DNA of 64,000 nucleotides from PFJX01 sp031426735 (GTDB lineage: Bacteria > Pseudomonadota > Gammaproteobacteria > Burkholderiales > Thiobacillaceae), in contig JASJPK010000029.1 in NCBI GenBank assembly GCA_031426735.1, positions 1 through 64,000 on the forward strand. The letters run 5' to 3'. This document shows, one piece after another, positions 10,295 to 20,300 of this stretch. Both the position numbers and the translations under genes were made by a program. Position 1 is the first letter of the stretch; every line of letters begins with the position of its first letter. Below the pieces are notes generated by a model, which had not been told where the DNA came from, did not search any database, and saw only the letters and a list, made by a program, of their open reading frames with translations.

Positions 10295-10566
10295 TATTAT
10301 CTCCTCATCATGTCTTGGTCGGGCTGCAGATCCGCCGTAACCGAGGTGCAGCGCTCAGGGGACGGCAGCCACTGAGGTGCGAACGCCGGTATAACTCAAC
10401 GGAAACGAATAACCTTTAACAGGCTAGTGCCGGTATTTGCCGTACTAGACTTAAGCATTGTCGCCAAGGATTCTGGCCATGCACTGCGTACTTGGACTAA
10501 GTCCGGGTTGCAAAGCCTAGTAAAGTTATCGGATATGTAAACTAAAAAAAATGGTGTAGCAACCAT
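10295..10566. promoter_or_regulatory. Divergent intergenic region between gene 1 and the small exported protein
   Basis: Both flanking genes read outward from this 272-base segment, so it should hold both promoters. The only clear signal is the GAGGAG ribosome site of the minus-strand gene at 10301-10306. TTGCAA at 10508 followed by an AT-rich stretch is a weak plus-strand promoter candidate. CTGCA/TGCAG arms near 10312-10355 could form a hairpin in the minus-strand leader. I could not match a known riboswitch. Confidence 0.4.
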
Positions 10567-11196
10567 ATGAAAACTTCTCTTGATCCATACGATGTTTTTT
10601 CAAACCCAGAGCGTTCCGTCGATATGACGATTCATCCCGTTTTTACGGCGCTGCTTTTTATTCAGCTCTCTTTTTTCGCTATGCCGGCATCCGCCACCGC
10701 TACCGGTGCGTGCACAAGCCACCGTGATTGCCCACCCGGTTGGAGTTGCGACATCGAGATCGTCCCTTGCGAAATGAATCCACAAGCCTCGCGGTGCGTT
10801 CGAAAAAAATGCGTTGCCAATACTGTGAAAGAAGCGTCGCGAGTCGACCAATACGAAGCGGAGGCCGTGCTGAAAACCGATCCAGGCGGCGCACCGGTGC
10901 TGCGAATTCAGCTGGACTGGGCAGCGGCCGACAAAACCGTATGGACCGTGCTGCACGGTGGCGACTGGCTACGGGTATTGCGGGGCGAAACGCAAGTCAA
11001 GGCGGGTATTCGGGTTTGTTTGCGGGTTGCTCCTCGCGATGTCTGCGAATTCCGCGCCGGACGAGTCACCTTCACTGCGCCGGTCTCCGACAGGGCCGGC
11101 AATCCGATCCAGGGCAGTCTGCTGTTCACCGATGCGGCGTCTGGCAGGGAAGTCGTGTTGCCATTCTCGACGGTGCTGAGGATGGAAAAAAATTGA
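10567..11196 (+). CDS. Small cysteine-rich exported protein of unknown function
   Basis: This 209-residue protein is not recognised. A hydrophobic stretch (residues 24-43, ending MPASA) looks like a Sec signal peptide with cleavage near AMPASA. If so, the real start may be the internal ATG at 10624, which would put the signal at the N-terminus. Neither start has a strong ribosome site. The mature part begins with a compact six-cysteine segment (CTSHRDC, then CPPGWSC-like spacing, to CVRKKC; residues ~49-82), probably disulphide-bonded. A beta-rich C-terminal part follows with two more cysteines. It is the only gene here with an obvious Sec-type signal and is divergent from the haloperoxidase giant; a functional link is untested. 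Confidence 0.7.
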   Translation: MKTSLDPYDVFSNPERSVDMTIHPVFTALLFIQLSFFAMPASATATGACTSHRDCPPGWSCDIEIVPCEMNPQASRCVRKKCVANTVKEASRVDQYEAEAVLKTDPGGAPVLRIQLDWAAADKTVWTVLHGGDWLRVLRGETQVKAGIRVCLRVAPRDVCEFRAGRVTFTAPVSDRAGNPIQGSLLFTDAASGREVVLPFSTVLRMEKN

Positions 11197-11369
11197 GTGT
11201 CGCCTCCAGTGTTGTCTTTGGTTCGACCCATCAACGAATGCGGCAACGCCTGCCACGCGGGGTGCACAAACTTGAGTGCTCGGAATGGTTGCCAATCTTT
11301 GAGAAAAGTACGAAAAAGTCGACCTTCTCGATCTGATTCGGCTAATTGGTGCCGCCGTGCGGCAGCCGG

Positions 11370-11403
11370 GTAGGATGGGCACGCTGCGCTTTGGCCATCC
11401 TAC
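11370..11403. repeat. Intergenic palindrome GTAGGATGG...CCATCCTAC
   Basis: Perfect 9-base arms flank a short GC-rich spacer. The core GTAGGATGGGC with GCGCTGCG-like spacer matches a common type of dispersed proteobacterial intergenic repeat. It may also act as a hairpin downstream of the preceding gene. Confidence 0.6.
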
Positions 11404-11763
11404 TTCTTGGTTTTTTTGACAATGGACAACCACGGATAAACCTGGCCGGATCGATAATTGGTGACGCCGTGCGGCAGTGAAATTTTTCTGAGTGCGTGCA
11501 AGACGAACCGGTCCGAGTTGGATTCGACTTGTTACGCTAGGTTTTTGGCATGTCAGCCGGTCATGCCTTTGCAATAGGCCGAACGTTTTCCCCAGTCGAA
11601 GATGGATTCACGAACAAGCTCTGGATGCTTTGGATACCTGCCATCTGACGCAGGATATGTGGGATGCGGCAATGCTCGGCAGGCGTTGTGTCTCCACTCG
11701 AATTCAGCCGTCTGAAAAGTCGGAAAGCCCGAACTTCCACTAGATTCTTTATGATTAAAACCC

Positions 11764-11772
11764 TGGTATAAG
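11764..11772 (+). promoter_or_regulatory. Candidate extended -10 promoter for the Bap-like gene
   Basis: TG-G-TATAAG fits an extended -10 element. It would give a leader of about 50 bases before the ATG at 11832. No good -35 box is visible at the usual distance. Confidence 0.3.
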
Positions 11773-11831
11773 CGTCATACATAGCATCCCGTATCTAACC
11801 TAATTTTTGACTTTCTTTGCTGGAGACCAAA

Positions 11832-14800
11832 ATGACCCGGAAATCCTCACCTGTTCAAGCTGCCAAACCCGAAGCCGTGAATCCTGCTGTACTGGCAAGG
11901 CAATTGGCCAAAACCCATGAACAAGGTGCGATCCAAGTCGGGAAGCGGCAGAAGTCGCCGATCGAAGATGAACTCGATCAGGCCGCCCAGGCCGGGGACG
12001 ATTCCGAGGTCGCCGCCCTGGCCGGCGCTGACGACAGCGCCGGCGAACCCGGAAGCGCGATCCATTTGGCCGAAGCAGCCGTAGCGGCTTCCGATGCCTC
12101 GCCTGCCGCGGCGGGCAGCGTGCCGGCGGGGTCGGCCGCCGGTGCTGGGGCGGCTGGTGCGGCGGCGGGTTCGGCCGCTATGGGCGGGCTTGGAGTTGGA
12201 TTGCTGGTTGGTGGGGGGCTCATCCTTGCAGCATCGGGAAGTAGTAGTAGTGGCAATGGGAATGCAACGCCCGCGTCAAACATCGTTTCCGGCTCCATCG
12301 TCGGCGGCCCTGTCGTTACCGGCAATGGCCTGACCGTGAACTTGTACCGGGCCGATGGCACATCCCTGTTGGGTACGGGCACGCTGGACCCTGTAACCGG
12401 TCAATTCAGCATCGATGTCGGCAGCTATACCGGCGTGGTCATTGCCAAGGTGGCGGATGCGGGGGTCGGCGCCGATTACATTGACGAAGCTACAGGGCAG
12501 GCCGTTGACCTGGCAGCGAATCTGATGGCTGTTGGAGTTGCCGCCGGCGGTACCGTCACCCTCAACATCAACCCGCTGACTACGGTAGCTGCGCTGAAAG
12601 CGGGCGCCAATTTTGCCGGCGCCAGCACAGGTACACCGACAACAGACGCGGTCAATCAAACCAACACCGCTGTCGCCCAGGCTTTCGGCCTCAGCGATCT
12701 GACCGGCACCACGGTAGTCACTACCGTTTCCGATAGCGGCAGCGCCAATGGCGCTTACGACCCCACTAACGGGCTTACCAATGCCGAGAAATATGGCGCC
12801 GTCCTTGCCGCGTTGTCGGGCATGGACAGCAATCTCGGTGGTAGCCAGAACACCATCGACACCCTGGCTGCCAACCTGACTGTTGCAGGCTCCAGCGGCA
12901 CGTTGAGCCCGACCGCACTGGACGCCATGATGTCCGGTTCGGCCACTGCCGACGGCAATACCACCGGCAGCAGCCTGCTGAATATCATTTCGGATGCCAT
13001 CGCCAAGACCAGCGCCTCGGTCAGCATCGCCGCCATTGCCGGAGACAATGCCATCAACGCCACGGAAGCCGGCGCGGGGGTGACCCTGACCGGCACCAAC
13101 GTGGCCGGGGCGACGGTGGAGCTTTCCATCGGCGGCAATACCCGCGCCGCGACCGTTGACGGAACCAGTTGGAGCTACACGCTGGTGGCGGACGATTACA
13201 CCGCGATAGGCCAGGGGGGCGAGACCATCACCGCCACCGCCACCTACACGGTGACAACTGGAACCGGCGCGAATGTCACCACCACTACCCAAACTGCCAC
13301 CGCCACACGCAGCATCACGGTCGACACGACCGCGCCCACTCTCGCGATCACCAGCAATGACGCTGTGCTGACCAGCGGCGAGACCGCCACCGTCAGTTTT
13401 ACTTTCAACGAAGCGCCGAGCGGCTTCGCTGCGGGCGACATTACCACTACGGGTGGCACGCTGAGCGGTCTCGCCTTGACCGCCGACCCCAAGGTCTACA
13501 CCGCCACCTTTACACCGACGCCGGACACCGCTTCCGGCAACGCCAGCATCACCGTCGCCGCCGGCGCTTACACCGACGCGGCCGGCAACAACGGCGGCGC
13601 AGGCACTACTCCGGCCGTCAGCTTCGATACCCTGGTTCCCACGCTGGCCATCAGCAGCAACGTGTCGGCAGTGAAGAGTGGCGAGACAGCTACCATCACC
13701 TTCACCTTCAGCGAGGCGCCGATCGGTTTTGTGGCAGGCGACGTGACTACCACCGGTGGCACGCTGAGCGGCCTGGCTGTGACCGGTGACGCGAAGGTCT
13801 ACACCGCCACCTTCACGCCGACGCCAGGTACCGCATCCGGCAATGCCAGCATTACCGTCGCCGCCGGCAACTACACCGATGCAGCCGGCAACAACGGCAA
13901 CGCGGGCACAACCCCGGCCATCAGCATCGATACCCAGGCGCCTACGCTGGTCATCACCAGCAATGACGCTGCCCTGAAGGTCGGCGAGACCGCCACCATT
14001 ACCTTCACCTTCAGCGAAGACCCGATCAACTTTGCCGACGGCGACATCACCGTCAACGGCGGCACCCTCGGGGCAATCAGCGGTTCTGGACTCACCCGCA
14101 CCGCCACCTTCACCCCGACCCCGAATTTCGAGGGCAACGCCAGCATCACCGTGGCGGCTGCCAGCTACAGCGACGCCGCCGGCAACACCGGCGGCGCCGG
14201 TACGACGCCTGCGCTAGCCGTCGACACCCAGGCCCCGACCATCGATATCGTGGCAACCGCGGGCGACGACATCATCAACTCCACTGAAGCCCTGGGCGCC
14301 GCCACCGTGACCGGCACGACCGCCGGGGTGGAAGACGGGCGTACCGTCACCGTGCACCTGAACGGCCACGACTACACGACCACCGTTACAGCCAATGCCT
14401 GGACGGCCACGGTGCCCCTGATCGACGTGGGCACGTTGGTAGACAAGCAAACCTATGCCGTGACCGCCGATGTTTCCGACGCGGCAGGCAATGCGGCGGC
14501 TCAAGCCAGCCAGAACGTACAGGTCTTCACCACCGGACCCGCCGTCACCATCACTCCGATCACCGGTGACAACCGGATCAGCGCGCAGGAACATGGGGCG
14601 GGGATCACCATTGCGGGAACGACCTCCGGTGCAGAGAACGGCTCAACGGTGAGTGTGACCCTGAACGGCCAGTCCTATGACACCACCGTCACCAACAATG
14701 CCTGGAGCGTCACCGTGGATGCCACGGCTGTGGGTAATTTGCAGGATGGCGCCTACCCGGTGGCGGTAAGCGTAACCAGTGCATCCGGCCCCGGCAGCCA

Positions 14801-17222
14801 AAGCCAGACCCTCACCGTCGATACCACCGCCCCCAATGCCCCGGCCATCACCGGCTATACGACAGATACCGGCGTCCAGGGGGACAACCTCACCAGCAAC
14901 ACCCAACCCACCTTCAGCGGCACGGCGGAAGCCAACGCCACGGTTAACCTGACGATTACCAAGGACGGCAACGCCTTCACCACCACCACGGTCACGGCCA
15001 ACGCCCAGGGCGCCTGGACCTTCCAGCCCGGCACGGCGCTGGCCGATGGCGTCTATGCCATGACCGCGACGGCGACCGATGCCGCGGGCAACACCGGCGC
15101 CGCCTCCGGTGCCGCAACGTTGACCATCGACCACACGGCCCCGGCCACCCCGGCCATCACCGGGTATACGACCGACACCGGCGTCCAGGGCGACTTCATC
15201 ACCAGCAACACCCAACCCACCTTCAGCGGCACGGCGGCAGCCAATGCCACGGTGAACCTGACGATCACCAAGGACGGCAACGCCTTCACCACCACCACGG
15301 TCACGGCCAACGCTCAGGGCGCCTGGACCTTCCAGCCCGGCACCGCGCTGGCCGATGGCGTCTATGCCATGACCGCGACGGCGACGGACGCTGCAGGCAA
15401 CACCGGCGCCGCCTCTAGTGCCGCGACGCTGACCATCGACACCACGGCCCCGGCCGCCCCGGCCATCACCGGGTATACGACCGACACCGGCGTGCAGGGC
15501 GACTTCATTACCGGCAACACCCAGCCCACCTTCAGCGGCACGGCGGAAGCCAATGCCACGGTGAACCTGACGATTACCAAGGACGGCAACGCCTTCGCCA
15601 GCACCACGGTCACGGCCAACGCCCAGGGCGCCTGGACCTTCCAGCCCGGCACGGCGCTGGCCGATGGCGTCTATGCCATGACCGCAACGGCGACTGACGC
15701 CGCTGGCAACACCGGCGTCGCCTCTAGTGCCGCGACGCTGACCATCGACACCGCGGCCCCGACCCTGGTGTCCTTCGGCACCAGCACGGCGGACGGCTCC
15801 TACAACGCCGGAGACACCATCGCACTGACGGCGATCATGGGCGAGTCTGTCAGGTCCGGTTCCAGCTTCGTGGCCACCCTGAATGGTGGCGGTACGGTGA
15901 ACATGAGCGCATCGGCGGATGGCACCACCCTGTCAGGCAGCTATGTTGTCCAGGCAGGCCAGAACAGCGCCGACCTGACGGTGGCGAGCTACACCACCGG
16001 CAGCATGCAAGACCTGGCGGGCAATGCCATGACCTCCACGACCGTACCCACCGGCGTCGACAACCTGGCGGCCAACCACGCCATCGTGGTGGACACCATT
16101 TCACCCAGCTTCACCAGCGCTGATACCGCCATCTTTGCCAATCAAGGCACCGGCACGGTCTACACGGCTGTCGCCACCGATGCCAGCAACGCGGTGAGCT
16201 ACAGCCTCACCGGCACGGATGCCGCCGCCTTCAACATCGACGCCAACACCGGCGCGATGACATTCAAGACGGCTCCCAACACGGCCGCGCCCATCGATAC
16301 CGGCGCCGACAATGTCTACAACTTCAATGCGGTGGCCACCGATCAGGCCGGCAACAGCAGCAGTCAAGCGGTCGCGATTTCCGTCGTAAACGCACCGTCG
16401 CTGGCCAGTGCGCTGGATAACGTCTCCAACTTTGAAATCACCAGCAATATCGTTCTGACCGCGTCAGAAAACGTAACGGCGGTAGCCAACAAGTTCATTC
16501 ACCTCATTAACGATGGTGGCACCGGTTTTCATGGCGAGAGCAACGTCAATACTCAGGACATTCTGGTTACCGATACCAGCAAGGTCACCATCGTCAACAA
16601 CATCATCTCCATCAACCCGCAGTTCGATCTGGACTTCAACAACAACTACCACATCACCATCGATGCCGGCGCATTCCTCGGTGTTGGCAGCGGTATGGCC
16701 AGTGTTGCCATCGACGATGCGCAGGCGCTCAACTTCAGCACCGTGAATCCATCGGCCACCGCTACCGCCGCCGCATCGCAAGCCATGAACAGCGGTACGG
16801 ATGCCATGGTCGCCGGACACAACTGGTGGGATGCGGAAGGCAATGGCGTACCGGGTGGCACTGCCGTCGTACGTGATTTCTCGGAAGGCAACAACGCCAT
16901 CGCCGCGAACGATCTGGCCACCACCGGCATTGCAACCAATGATTTCTATATTGCGGTCAACAACTTTGGCGTCGGCGATCTGATTTATGTCGACAACCAT
17001 GGAGATAACGCGGTACAGCGCCAAAGTGACTTCAATGCCGGTCTGATTCTCGATATGGGTACCGCTCCGACGCCGCTCATTACCGGAGCCAGCAGTACCG
17101 CCACGGGCCAGAATGGCGGCCAATTCGATATCACCCTGGCTGGAATGACGAACTCCTTTACCTTCACAACTGACCTTCAGACGCTGTTGCAGGTCAGTTA
17201 TCAGCCGATCCTTTACGGTTGA
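11832..17222 (+). CDS. Large Bap-like repeat protein, putative biofilm/surface adhesin
   Basis: The best start is the ATG at 11832 (MTRKSSPVQ), preceded by GGAG at 11822; an in-frame TTG five codons upstream is less likely. This gives about 1,796 residues. The N-terminal ~90 residues are charged. They are followed by a Gly/Ala-rich hydrophobic stretch (~92-140) resembling the membrane-associating or retention segments of LapA/BapA-type adhesins (inference). Next is a domain with ITPLTT-like NINPLTTV (~145-390), then three ~100-residue Ig-like repeats (13330-14230), further Ig-like domains, three nearly identical 103-residue Ig repeats (14823-15749), and a cadherin-like segment (~1430-1520). 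The C-terminus has neither obvious RTX nonapeptides nor the cassette of genes 5-9. The next gene starts 130 bases downstream on the same strand, so co-transcription is possible. Confidence 0.85.
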   Translation: MTRKSSPVQAAKPEAVNPAVLARQLAKTHEQGAIQVGKRQKSPIEDELDQAAQAGDDSEVAALAGADDSAGEPGSAIHLAEAAVAASDASPAAAGSVPAGSAAGAGAAGAAAGSAAMGGLGVGLLVGGGLILAASGSSSSGNGNATPASNIVSGSIVGGPVVTGNGLTVNLYRADGTSLLGTGTLDPVTGQFSIDVGSYTGVVIAKVADAGVGADYIDEATGQAVDLAANLMAVGVAAGGTVTLNINPLTTVAALKAGANFAGASTGTPTTDAVNQTNTAVAQAFGLSDLTGTTVVTTVSDSGSANGAYDPTNGLTNAEKYGAVLAALSGMDSNLGGSQNTIDTLAANLTVAGSSGTLSPTALDAMMSGSATADGNTTGSSLLNIISDAIAKTSASVSIAAIAGDNAINATEAGAGVTLTGTNVAGATVELSIGGNTRAATVDGTSWSYTLVADDYTAIGQGGETITATATYTVTTGTGANVTTTTQTATATRSITVDTTAPTLAITSNDAVLTSGETATVSFTFNEAPSGFAAGDITTTGGTLSGLALTADPKVYTATFTPTPDTASGNASITVAAGAYTDAAGNNGGAGTTPAVSFDTLVPTLAISSNVSAVKSGETATITFTFSEAPIGFVAGDVTTTGGTLSGLAVTGDAKVYTATFTPTPGTASGNASITVAAGNYTDAAGNNGNAGTTPAISIDTQAPTLVITSNDAALKVGETATITFTFSEDPINFADGDITVNGGTLGAISGSGLTRTATFTPTPNFEGNASITVAAASYSDAAGNTGGAGTTPALAVDTQAPTIDIVATAGDDIINSTEALGAATVTGTTAGVEDGRTVTVHLNGHDYTTTVTANAWTATVPLIDVGTLVDKQTYAVTADVSDAAGNAAAQASQNVQVFTTGPAVTITPITGDNRISAQEHGAGITIAGTTSGAENGSTVSVTLNGQSYDTTVTNNAWSVTVDATAVGNLQDGAYPVAVSVTSASGPGSQSQTLTVDTTAPNAPAITGYTTDTGVQGDNLTSNTQPTFSGTAEANATVNLTITKDGNAFTTTTVTANAQGAWTFQPGTALADGVYAMTATATDAAGNTGAASGAATLTIDHTAPATPAITGYTTDTGVQGDFITSNTQPTFSGTAAANATVNLTITKDGNAFTTTTVTANAQGAWTFQPGTALADGVYAMTATATDAAGNTGAASSAATLTIDTTAPAAPAITGYTTDTGVQGDFITGNTQPTFSGTAEANATVNLTITKDGNAFASTTVTANAQGAWTFQPGTALADGVYAMTATATDAAGNTGVASSAATLTIDTAAPTLVSFGTSTADGSYNAGDTIALTAIMGESVRSGSSFVATLNGGGTVNMSASADGTTLSGSYVVQAGQNSADLTVASYTTGSMQDLAGNAMTSTTVPTGVDNLAANHAIVVDTISPSFTSADTAIFANQGTGTVYTAVATDASNAVSYSLTGTDAAAFNIDANTGAMTFKTAPNTAAPIDTGADNVYNFNAVATDQAGNSSSQAVAISVVNAPSLASALDNVSNFEITSNIVLTASENVTAVANKFIHLINDGGTGFHGESNVNTQDILVTDTSKVTIVNNIISINPQFDLDFNNNYHITIDAGAFLGVGSGMASVAIDDAQALNFSTVNPSATATAAASQAMNSGTDAMVAGHNWWDAEGNGVPGGTAVVRDFSEGNNAIAANDLATTGIATNDFYIAVNNFGVGDLIYVDNHGDNAVQRQSDFNAGLILDMGTAPTPLITGASSTATGQNGGQFDITLAGMTNSFTFTTDLQTLLQVSYQPILYG
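13330..14230 (+). repeat. Three tandem ~300-bp Ig-like repeats in the Bap-like gene
   Basis: Units begin near 13340, 13640 and 13941 (LAITSNDAVL, LAISSNVSAV, LVITSNDAAL) and share GETATxxFTF and TPTPxxxxGNASITVAA. The third is the most diverged. The pattern matches bacterial Ig-like domains of large adhesins. Confidence 0.85.
14823..15749 (+). repeat. Three near-identical 309-bp Ig-like repeats
   Basis: Units start near 14823, 15132 and 15441, each with PAITGYTTDTGVQGD, QPTFSGTA and GAWTFQPGTALADGVYAM. The nucleotide sequences are almost the same in all three, implying recent amplification or ongoing homogenisation. Confidence 0.9.
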
Positions 17223-17237
17223 TCCACTGCTCTGTCC

Positions 17238-17270
17238 CCCATTTCTCCCTCATGCTGGGAGAGAAATGGG
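17238..17270 (+). terminator. Hairpin after the Bap-like gene
   Basis: CCCATTTCTCCC and GGGAGAGAAATGGG form a nearly perfect stem with a 7-base loop, 16 bases after the stop codon. There is no clear U-tract, so it could be an mRNA-stabilising hairpin rather than an intrinsic terminator. Confidence 0.4.
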
Positions 17271-17352
17271 CGGCGCATGCGCACCGCGTGCATCGATCTT
17301 CGCGTACTCATCGGAAACGACTTCAATCCACCGCTTTCAATAGAAGGTAAAC

Positions 17353-20300
17353 ATGTCCACGACCTCACGCTACACGCTGCTCGGCATTGGCGCCAACCTC
17401 ATGGATTTCCATATTCCCTATGGAAACCTGTCGCTGGACGGCCAGGAAATCATCTTCAAGGGAAATTCGGGTGTAGACCAGGTCTATGTCGGTAGTGCCA
17501 GCGGGCTGACGTTCGACTTCACGCAAGCCGGCCTGGGCGTCGACAAGATCTACCTCGAAGGCAGCTGGGCCGATTACTCGCGCAGCTTCAGCGGCGCGGT
17601 CGTGACCTTCACGCGCACCACGGGCGGCAGCGAAGTCATCAAAGCGATCAGCGGCGATAGTCTGATCTTCGCCGATGGCACGGTGTCGGTGCTTGACGCG
17701 TTGAACTTCGTCAAGGGAACTGCCTCGGAACCCGTGCCTTCGGGGGCGGTGTCTACAGCTTTCCCGATGGCGGCTGTCGGCGGCCCGTTCAGCAACACGG
17801 TGCGGGCTGTCGTCCAGGATGCCAGCGGCGAGACCATTGCGCTGTCGCGTCCTGGCGTTGCGCTGCTGGTGAAGGGCGGCAGCGGGGTTGACGTGGTGTA
17901 CGTTACAGCGGGCGCCAACGTCGATGGCACCCAGCTGGGACTCGGTCAGGACAAGGTGTACCTGAGAGGCAACTGGGGGGATTACACCGGGAGTTTCACC
18001 GGTTCGGTTGTGACCTTGACGCGAACGGTGGGCGAAGACACGGAGACCGTGAAATTTCTTGGCGGCTCGGAAAGCGCTTTCGATAGCGTGGTCTTCGCCA
18101 ATGGCACAGCCAGGTCGGTCGATATCCTGAAGTATGTGAACGGTACGGTAGCGACACCGCCGACCTTGAGTTCGTCCGAAGTCACCCCCGGCGTCGACAC
18201 CACGCCGCCGACGCTCTCTGTCGTCGCCGTTGGCGACGGCAACCTGACTGCCGGCGAGGCTATCTCTGGCAGCGGCGTCCTCAGCATAACCGCCGAGATC
18301 GGCGCCGCTGTCGTCGTGGTCCTGACTGGCGTAGGTGGCCAAGTCACCCGGGTATTGACCGGTGACGGCACTGCTCAGGTTGTCATGCTGGATGTGGCTG
18401 AGCTTGCCACGCTGGGTGAGGGTGCGGTCACCATCGTTACCACCGCCACCGACGCGTTCAACAACGTCAGCAGCGACACCACCGGCGGTTTCATCCTTGA
18501 CACGATTACGCCCGAACTCACGGTCGCCACGGCCGGCGATGGTCAGCTGACCGCCGCCGAAGCGGCAACAGGCGTCGTCAGCGTCACCGCCGAAACCGGC
18601 GCCGAAGTCAGCGTGGTTCTCACCGGTACGCTCGGCCAAGTCACCAAAGCCCTGACCGGCACCGGCGCGAGCCAGACTGTCACGCTCGCTGCCGGCGATC
18701 TCACTGCCCTGGGTGATGGCGCCGTTACGGTGTCGACCAGCGCAACCGACGCCGCCGGCAATATCGCAAGCAGTGCCGATGGCGCTTTCAACCTGGACAC
18801 CACCGCGCCGGTTCTGGCCAGCGCCATCGTCAACGGCGATGTGCTGACCCTGACTTATACCGAGGCCAATGCCCTGGATGGCGTCAACATGGCCGCCACC
18901 GGCGATTTCGCGGTGCTGGTCAACGGCAATCCGGTCGCGGTGAACGCGGTTGCCGTCAATGGCAATGCGGTGAACCTTACCCTCGCCAGCACTGTGGCGA
19001 ACGGCAGCAGCATGAGCGTGAGTTATACCGGTTCCGGCGCCGCCGCCATTCAGGACACGGCCGGCAACGACGCCGCCACGCTGAGCGGCCAGAGTGTCGA
19101 CGTGCCCAACGGCAGCCTGGCCGATGGCTATATCCGCGACGCCCACATCTATATCGATACCAATGGCGACGGCACGGGTGACTTCGATACCGGCGTCTAC
19201 ACCAACGCCAGCGGCAACTTCTTCCTGCCGCCCGAAACCCCGGTCGGCACGATCATCGCCATCGGCGGCGTCAACATCGATACCGGCGTGCCCAATACCC
19301 TCGTCTATAAGGCCCCGGCCGGTTCCACCACGGTCAGCCCGCTGACCACGCTGGTGCAGACCTACGCGGATACCAACAGCGTCTCCGCCGCCGCTGCGGA
19401 AACCGCCGTCCAGGACGCGCTCGGCCTGCCCGCCGGCGTCGATTTGCTGACCTTCGATCCGCTTGCCGCGTCCCCTTCCGATGCGGATGCGGTGGCGGTG
19501 CAGAAAGCGGCCGCGCAGATCGCCACCATCGCCACGCTGGCAGCCTCCGCGCCGGCGGTAGGTTCTACCGGCGATCAAGCCGCGCAGCAAGTGTTCGACA
19601 ACCTGGTCAACACGGTCACCGCCCCCGCGGCCACGGTCGATTTGTCCGATGCCGCCACTTCCACCGCGCTTCTGGGCGACAGAACCACCATCGCCGATAC
19701 CGACGTATCCGATGCCACAACCGCCATCGGCGTCGCCACCGATTTCAGCGGAATCTCCCTGGCCCAGGCCGAAGCGCTGGACAACATCGCTCCCGCGGCA
19801 CCGATTGCCGCGCCCGACCTGCTCGCCGGCTCCGACTCCGGCCGCCTGAACAACGACGACATCAGCAGCGACACCACGCCCAGTGTGCGCGTGCGCATCA
19901 ATACCGGTGCCACCGACGGCAGCGCGGCCGTGGCCGGGAATACAGCCAATGTTTTCGACGGCGCGAATCAGATCGGCAGCGGCGTCATCAGCGCCGATGA
20001 CATCGCCAACGGCTTCATCGACATCACCACCAGCGCACTGGTCGATGGCGTGCACGGGCTCACCGCTACGCTCACCGACAGTGCCGGCAATGTGGGCAGC
20101 GCTTCCGCCGCGTTGAGCTTGAACATCGATACGCTCGTGCCCTCCGTCAGCATCGGCAGCATCGCGCTTTCCGCCGACAGCGGCAGCAGCGCGAGCGATT
20201 TTCTGACCAAAGTGGCGGCGCAGACCGTCACCGCGACGCTCTCCGGCCCGCTGGCGGCAGGTGAACACCTGTACGGTTCAACCAACGGCGGCGCAACCTG

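Larger units (their letters stand above)
11197..11831. other. Intergenic region with degenerate repeats, no convincing gene
   Basis: The segment between the cysteine-rich protein and the Bap-like gene contains a palindrome (11370-11403) and a direct repeat AATTGGTGxCGCCGTGCGGCAG near 11344 and 11454. An 83-codon frame at 11492-11743 has no ribosome site and no recognisable protein features, so I do not call it. The 3' end holds the candidate promoter and ribosome site of the next gene. Confidence 0.5.

Noticed and set aside
10295..10390. Possible c-di-GMP (GEMM) or other riboswitch in the leader of gene 1
   Set aside because: There are hairpin-forming arms, but the conserved core bases of the known riboswitch classes I can recall are absent.
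11492..11743. 83-codon open frame before the Bap-like gene
   Set aside because: No ribosome site, no domain, and it overlaps degenerate repeat DNA; probably chance.
14823..15749. CRISPR-like array from regular repeats
   Set aside because: The 309-bp units are contiguous coding repeats in one frame with no short spacers.
17220..17353. Genes 3 and 4 being one gene split by a stop or frameshift
   Set aside because: Gene 4 has its own ribosome site and begins with a segment homologous to an internal part of gene 1. A hairpin separates the two genes, so they are best read as distinct.
17365..20268. Long minus-strand open frame of 967 codons opposite gene 4
   Set aside because: It is a mirror frame of GC-rich repetitive coding sequence. 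The same pseudo-protein appears opposite gene 1 only because of the inverted duplication, and it has no domain or ribosome-site support.
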